From positions 149,381,127 through 149,445,126 of the forward strand of contig JBOZIK010000001.1 in the NCBI GenBank assembly GCA_051453625.1: a stretch of DNA of 64,000 nt, written 5' to 3'. Both the position numbers and the translations under genes were made by a program. The notes below the pieces were generated by a model. The model was not told the origin of the DNA. It searched no databases and saw only the letters and a list, made by a program, of their open reading frames with translations. The stretch is from Welwitschia mirabilis (lineage: Eukaryota; Gnetophyta; Gnetopsida; Welwitschiales). Positions 58,340-64,000 of this stretch are shown piece after piece; the stretch's first letter is position 1, and the number at the start of each line of letters is the position of its first letter.

Positions 58340-59658
58340 ATTTCATTTTTTTAAAGAAAATGTCCATTCCCAATCTAAGCTAATTTAAGCATCAGTGGTT
58401 GTAATGGAATCCCTATATGTAAAATGACAAAGAGATTTACCACTGTATCTAAAAGCTGATGATTTCAAGCTCAAATGCTAAACAAATCTCATAATAAAAA
58501 CCAGCAAATATCATGGTAATAGCATACAGTCCTCCCAATTGGACTCAATAGACTTCTATCATGATCCAATTAGAGATTTATATCAGCTAATTTTGAGAGA
58601 CTTATTTTAGTATCCTAACAACCCTTCACACAATAGATACAAATTGGCCAAAGCTATAAAACTAAGAATGAAGACACTAATTTTCTCTATAGAAATAATA
58701 ACATATTAGACTCATTTTAAATTGAAATTGAAATTTGACATTCTAGGTTGTATGTGCAAAGACGATGAAATTATTAAAGCTATGTATCCTTTAAGATTTT
58801 GCAATAGGGCTTTGAAATAATGTTTTTTAAACTACTCAATGCCATCTTGAATATGTCCCTATACTTGTCAAATTATAAGACATAAGATGGACAATCCTCT
58901 ATAAAACCTATGCTTGATAATTGAAACCTATGCTTGACAACTAAGTAAGCATTACGAATACCATGGTTTTCATTCTTTTTAACTAGGTGTTAGATCCATA
59001 TACTAGCTACTGAATAATTTAAAATGGTTTTTTAAATATAATATTTGCATAGTTGACATTTTTTTATTTAATTTAATGATGAAGTCTTGTTGTTGTATCC
59101 TTATCACTTATTATATACATAAAATAATAAAAAATGATGCTTTTCTACCAACAAAGAATAGGATACCCACTACTGATTGTTGATCACTGAGAAAGACCTA
59201 TTAGAAATAGGGCCTCAAAGTTTAAAAAAACCATTTTTTCTATTATGGCTTGGCACATGTTCTTAGAAAATAATCCATAAACTTTTACAAAGAAGCAACC
59301 CAAAAAAAATGACATAAATCTCATTTTAGAACTTTATGTTTAGGCAATGAATAGATTTTATGGAACTATTTCAAAAGCACTATAAAACTTTATAGTAAAT
59401 GATAAAAATTGGAAAAGGGTATGGTCATATGGGCCTATTTAATGTAGCAATTCCATTCCTTTAGAACCATGCTAGCATGTGATATTTTTGAGACAACACT
59501 AGACAAACATCTTTCTGGGTTGCTAGATGTCTCACTAATGGTAAAAGGACCTGTAGAAGCTATTTTACAAAACCAATACATATTAGAAATAACTAGCTAA
59601 TTATATCCTTATTGATAAACTATGTATTATATATCTAGAGTAAACTATGATGTCTAAG
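58340..59658. other. Unrecognised AT-rich sequence
   Basis: No domain, RNA gene or repeat pairing was recognised between element B and the gap. Confidence 0.3.
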
Positions 59659-59850
59659 NNNNNNNNNNNNNNNNNNNNNNNNNNNNNNNNNNNNNNNNNN
59701 NNNNNNNNNNNNNNNNNNNNNNNNNNNNNNNNNNNNNNNNNNNNNNNNNNNNNNNNNNNNNNNNNNNNNNNNNNNNNNNNNNNNNNNNNNNNNNNNNNNN
59801 NNNNNNNNNNNNNNNNNNNNNNNNNNNNNNNNNNNNNNNNNNNNNNNNNN
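59659..59850. other. Assembly gap (192 N)
   Basis: Run of N; the open frame spanning it is an artefact. Confidence 0.99.
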
Positions 59851-61227
59851 TTAATTGAAATATTATTTATAGCAAACTTGTCTCATGGAGAAAAAAATTG
59901 TGAAACCCATTTTTATTTCAAATTTTGATTCTTTGAAACCTACTAGCACTATTGTAAATCACATTTTTTGCATTGTTTAAGTGGAGAATTAGCTCAAGTT
60001 TAACATAAGGAGGCCTCACTAGAAAATACCAAGCCAACATTAAGGAGTTGCTTGAAACATATTGATATATATGAGAAAGTCAAAGATGATCCCAAAGCTA
60101 GTTTGTTTGATCATTATCTAGCATATTGCATTTTTGTAGAAATTCTAAAGACAAATTTTAAGGCCAACTCCAAATTAAAACTTATGCATCATTAACCCTC
60201 CTACTCAATATAGGATTAATGTGTCCTTCTAGTACTATATACAAGTACAGTGTTCAGTTGAAAAGCACAAACATACTACACATGCAATCTGAAGTAAAAT
60301 AAATGAAATTGATAACCTCAATTTACATATTCTTTCATTGTAATGTTTTCTTTATCATCAAATAAGAAATAAGGGTTCAATATTTTGATTAGTATGCTTG
60401 AAAAGCTCCACTAAGTCAAAAGTAGTCCAAATTAGAATGTAAGTATTAGAATCAAATTATAGTATATAAAACTCAACAAGCCTAGAGATTAGAAGAGAAA
60501 TATGAGTTTTTAACATAATTAGTCTTCTTCTATTAATTGAGAAACCTAACAAATATGGATCCTTACATATATAATAAATAAACAAGCATATACTAGTAGT
60601 GGAAACATTAGTTAAGGATTACTTGATTAGAAAATGAAGTAGAAGATAAATCATTGTCTGATGGTACATAATCTAGATTATCTGAACTATCCATATCGGC
60701 AAGATCCATATCAATCCATGAGATAATTAAAAAGTTATGTAATTATCTCTAATATGGGCTTCTCCATGAAAGTTCATTATGCACCACTTAGATAATTCTT
60801 GGAAAAATTACTGTGAGGCACAAAGCTTGAGTCTTAAATACAATAGAGCTTACTATGAGGTGTTAATAGCTCTTGAGTAGTACTTCTCCTAAGAAGCTAT
60901 TGCTCATATTTTTTATTTGTGCTTAACAACTTGGCATCCTTGTGATGTAGAGAATTGTTTCCAACTACATTTGATTCTACTAATTTCATTCTCTCATCTA
61001 GCTGTACCAAAAGCTTAAAGGTTAACAATTTATTATTACTATAAATCAAACTGTGACATCATTAATAATGAATAATGGATAGAAAATACTTTAAGATTGA
61101 ATAGAAGAATACTCTTAGAGATTTAAATCATTTAGAATAATTAGAGCTTACCTGTATTAGATGAGAGTTAGAATAGAATGTAAGAACTATGTACATTGTT
61201 ATGATATAAAATGTGTTTGAGATTATC
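59851..61227. other. Unrecognised sequence, possibly 3' part of a CACTA gene region
   Basis: Mostly AT-rich. At about 60620-60715 the - strand reads WIDMDLADMDSSDNLDYVPS followed by DNDLSS, an acidic stretch of the sort seen in transposon ORFs. That is not enough to name it. Confidence 0.3.
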
Positions 61228-61395
61228 NNNNNNNNNNNNNNNNNNNNNNNNNNNNNNNNNNNNNNNNNNNNNNNNNNNNNNNNNNNNNNNNNNNNNNNNN
61301 NNNNNNNNNNNNNNNNNNNNNNNNNNNNNNNNNNNNNNNNNNNNNNNNNNNNNNNNNNNNNNNNNNNNNNNNNNNNNNNNNNNNNNNNNNNNNNN
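61228..61395. other. Assembly gap (168 N)
   Basis: Run of N; open frames across it are artefacts. Confidence 0.99.
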
Positions 61396-62765
61396 AGATT
61401 TTGAATGTCTATTTTGTGTTTGTTAGTATATAGATTATAGATATCATAGACATGTAAATTATGAATGCCTTAATGGTACAAGATTCCAGAAGCATAGAGT
61501 TTTACAATGAAGAAATCTTATCTAAATCCATCAACATGGTGTTTTACTTTGATTGAAATGCCTCCTAGAATAGATACCAACATTACTCAATATAATAATT
61601 AAATATGTGAAAGTTCTAGCATGTAACAATTTTTGTGCAATGATATTAATAATGCATGTGCCTAAAAAAGAGAATTTGAGATTTGTTCCAAATGGTTATC
61701 TGAGTTTAGAAGCTCTTCTTATTAGGAAATAACCTCAAGCTAGTTATGATGAATACCTGTAGAAATTTTGTAAATGTATGACTTGTATTTTACAGTTTTA
61801 TCTAGTAGCATGCATTTAAAAGATGAAAAGAATGATTATTCATTTTCCTCCTTATAATTAGATGCTCCAACTCATACATAAAACACCAGCTAACATGTAG
61901 AAACATGAAAGAGACAATAGAGCATGAAAATAAGAAAAGCAAAGTATGCTTGCACTCTATGAAAGACAAAAATATGTTTTTTAAGAGTAAGTTACATCAA
62001 GAGGTAGTGTACCTCCATACATGCAATATAAGGGGAAAACAAAATGGTATTAAACATATACAAAATAAGTGTATTCATACTTATAGTCTGTTCATCATCT
62101 AACCAGGAACTTAAAATTTCCCTTTAAATCAACAACCAACATTTATGTAATAAATTTCTATAATTGCTAGATTTCATTAATTTTGGATGCAACATTGGAA
62201 AATAAAAATTTTAAAAGCAACCTTCAAAGTAGAACATTGGATTCATCAATACCTATGAGTTATATTTGTAAACAAAATAAGTACATCTATGTAAAAAAAA
62301 ATTCAATCTTCACATTCAACAATGATCTAAGACATAAGTCTTACATGGTTTCTATGTTTTAGAAATTATCAACAAAGAGTACACTGTCACTTAAAATATT
62401 AAATGATTATAGTATATTGTCTTGGCCAAGATGTAATTCCACTAACCCCAAGATTAGCAAGAGTCATTACAAAACTTGTCTTGTAAAATAACTTAGTGCT
62501 AGAAATTATAATAACTTCCAATTTAACTTCTGAGCATCGTTGTTAAATGGTGAATGATGAACTAATGATGTATGGTTATTTGAAAATATTATTCCAATAT
62601 CTATAGTATTTCATTAACCATCCTTTAGAATGCATTCTTTATTCAATGATGATAATGGTACTTTTGGTGTTTCATCCATAACCTACATATGACTAACAAA
62701 CATAATGACCAACATTAAACTTGAATGCTATCTGAGTAATTAAAAATAAAATGATATTTAGTTAC
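61396..62765. other. Sequence downstream of the transposase exons, unrecognised
   Basis: No clear exon was found. A 65-codon forward frame (61905-62102) has no recognisable domain. It is probably the intron or 3' region of the - strand transposase gene. Confidence 0.3.
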
Positions 62766-63000
62766 CTTCTTAACATATTGTGAAGGCCATGTAATAATCT
62801 CTCCTTTTACCTCCTTTAACATGGTTAAGTTCTTTGCTTGTATTATTAATGGTTTTTTGGGATTTTTTACTACTTCCACAGAAACTGCAAGAAATCCTTC
62901 TTTTAAGCTTTCATTATTAAGCATGAATATGGAATCCCTCTCCACAATTACTCCTTTTTTTATGGCTTTATTTTACATATCCAACAACTGACAAGGTGAC
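62766..63000 (-). pseudogene. Plant transposase (Ptta/En/Spm family) exon, C-terminal
   Basis: On the - strand: KAIKKGVIVERDSIFMLNNE, FLAVSVEVVKNPKKPLI and AKNLTMLKEVKGEIITWPSQ, then YVKK and a splice donor GTAACT (exon edge at 62766). The pattern 'V(A/V)EG....D......G.....V.V..V.......L......EL.T..EA.G..I.WP' is typical of the C-terminal module of plant En/Spm-type (CACTA) transposase-family proteins, whose molecular role is not well known. The frame is open for about 76 codons. An apparent stop lies just upstream at 'LLDM-NKA'. It belongs with the exons at 63.28-63.91 kb. Confidence 0.65.
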
Positions 63001-63279
63001 ATAGTATCATCTTGGAAAAAGAAAAAATACTTTAGCGATGTACTAAATAACTTAAATCATTACTTACATAAGGTAATATATGTTTAAACCTTTCTACTAT
63101 CAATTTTCTTTGAACCACTTGATCATTTTAGAACTAAATTCATATTTGATGCCTCTTTCCCATATTTACTTCCAGACTATTCACCTTCATTGAATGAGAA
63201 AAAGATAAAAGTTATAAATGAATTTATTTATTTTTAATTTACTAAAGTATGTAGAGTAGAATACGTATTTCTCTATTAC

Positions 63280-63372
63280 CTTCATTGAGTTATTGTTTTG
63301 TACCATGGCAGAATTCATATTATCAGATTGAAGTATGTCCAAGATAATTTCATTATGTAAGATAAAAATCAT
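63280..63372 (-). CDS. Plant transposase (Ptta/En/Spm family), small exon
   Basis: On the - strand an open stretch ILDILQSDNMNSAMVQNNNS ends in MK followed by GTAATAG, a plausible splice donor (edge at 63280). The upstream edge is uncertain. It lies between two better supported exons of the same gene, and its Asn/Gln-rich content fits the linker region of such proteins. Confidence 0.4.
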
Positions 63373-63427
63373 GTTAGCTCATAATAAAAGTATATTGCCA
63401 TTACAAAAAATGAAGATTCATTCTTAC

Positions 63428-63721
63428 CACAATACTAGCTTGATGTAACATATTCACAATTTTTTTTTAAATGTTTTCTTCTATCACTTGTTGTTTCCTT
63501 TTAAGTTCCTCATTATCCTTTAGAATTACATTTAAATTATGAACATGTTGATATGAGCTCACGAAAGATGTTTTCTTTGAAAAGAAACTTTTCATTATTA
63601 TAGAGTCACCGATAGCACGAACTCTACTAGGATACTCAGGATCTAGCACACATGCAATACAATCATCTCTAGAAGTTGACATGCTACTTGGGTCCTCTTC
63701 AATTACTTTATTTAATTTCTC
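63428..63721 (-). CDS. Plant transposase (Ptta/En/Spm family), middle exon
   Basis: On the - strand the exon starts after an AG acceptor (AATATAG, edge 63721) and is in frame with the preceding exon. It reads EKLNKVIEEDPSSMSTSRDD, then CIACVLDPEYPSRVRAIGDS and IIMKSFFSKKT, then a coiled-coil tail LNVILKDNEELKRKQQVIEE. The block 'D....VLG.E(H/Y)PGRVRG.G....S.FF' followed by a helical 'L......LR.....' stretch is the hallmark of plant Ptta/En/Spm transposase-family proteins. A TAA follows ENI inside an A-run; if that run has lost a base, the frame would go on to LHQAS and a donor GTAAGA (63423-63427). Better preserved than most coding sequence here. Confidence 0.7.
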
Positions 63722-63795
63722 CTATATTAAATGATATAGAATTTTTTTATATAATGTATGTTTAGAGTGTTATAAATTAAGTAATTGATACTTAC

Positions 63796-63910
63796 AATAA
63801 TTTCAATAGCTTGTGATGTAGCTATCGATCCATTAGGCCTAATGTTTGCCTTTTTCCATAAATTTACATGATTTATTATTACTAATAGATCATCCATCTC
63901 AAGTCTACGT
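63796..63910 (-). CDS. Plant transposase (Ptta/En/Spm family), upstream exon
   Basis: On the - strand: MDDLLVIINHVNLWKKANIR then PNGSIATSQAIEII, ending at a consensus donor GTAAGTAT (edge 63796). 'LW..A..R.DGS.....A.E....I' is the block that precedes the 'VLG.E.PGRVRG' block in plant Ptta/En/Spm transposase-family proteins. The intron to 63721 is about 75 bases and keeps the frame. The gene begins further upstream, beyond the right window edge. A CACTA transposase proper, if present, would lie there too. Confidence 0.62.
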
Positions 63911-64000
63911 AATAATTAGTATTTATAACAATAGAAACAACACATTGAAAAAACATTTTCTCTTATTAATTCAACACTTCATACCCTATCATCTTCTATT

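Noticed and set aside
58340-62765. Search for CACTA ends of the transposase-bearing element
   Set aside because: Only 'ctcactagaaaatacc' near 60010 looked similar, and it lacks the CACTACAAGAAA pattern and any inverted partner.
1-64000. CRISPR arrays, tRNA or rRNA genes, bacterial operons, riboswitches
   Set aside because: None seen; the window is plant nuclear repeat DNA. TGGTATCAGAG-type strings are primer-binding sites, not tRNA genes.

Overview
The window looks like repeat-dense, non-genic nuclear DNA of a flowering plant. It is very AT-rich, has no intact protein-coding gene, and consists mostly of nested, decayed transposable elements. These include Ty3/gypsy and Ty1/copia LTR retrotransposons and CACTA (En/Spm) DNA transposons. 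The plant assignment rests on the copia gag/protease type, a plant transposase-family gene with plant-like splice sites, a fragment of a plant Na+/Ca2+ exchanger-like gene, and a stretch of plastid psaA. The species cannot be told from the sequence. Nine N-runs interrupt the window; four are exactly 100 N (12986-13085, 20932-21031, 49562-49661, 54869-54968), a usual placeholder for a gap of unknown size.

Layout. 1-7122: a gypsy element on the + strand (partial 5' LTR, Tat/Athila-type primer-binding site, gag and protease remnants, 3' LTR). 8495-9120: gap, followed at 9121-9370 by the 3' end of chloroplast psaA (nuclear plastid DNA). About 10.1-17.3 kb: a gypsy element on the - strand with LTR-like repeats, gag at about 15 kb and a protease region present twice on either side of a 100-N gap. 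17895-25475: copia element A (truncated 5' LTR, PBS, gag, protease, a second ORF, then gag-protease-second ORF again, PPT, 3' LTR). About 26.1-31.8 kb: pieces of another - strand gypsy pol (integrase, RT, protease). 32742-38904: a - strand LTR element with two LTRs of about 1.4 kb, whose 3' internal part lies on both sides of the right LTR. 38905-48044: a CACTA element of about 9.1 kb that contains copia debris and a fragment of an NCL-type exchanger gene; it sits inside a gypsy RT whose reading frame resumes at 48.05 kb and runs to about 49.54 kb. 50650-58339: copia element B, same architecture as A. 58.3-64.0 kb: unrecognised sequence leading into a - strand plant transposase (Ptta/En/Spm) gene with several exons that continues past the window edge.

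The most interesting system is the A/B copia family. Both elements keep LTRs, PBS, gag with a zinc knuckle, and the protease up to the pre-integrase segment. Both then break off at what looks like the same point, with no integrase, RT or RNase H, and both carry a second ORF resembling the putative plant transposon protein domain before the 3' LTR. A shared junction suggests the pol-less structure was inherited, so the family would have been moved in trans by an autonomous relative. The second notable item is the CACTA element carrying an exchanger-gene fragment (possible gene capture).

All coding calls come from reading translations by eye against remembered family motifs; no alignment or database search was run. 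Nearly all coding regions hold stops and frameshifts and are treated as pseudogenes.
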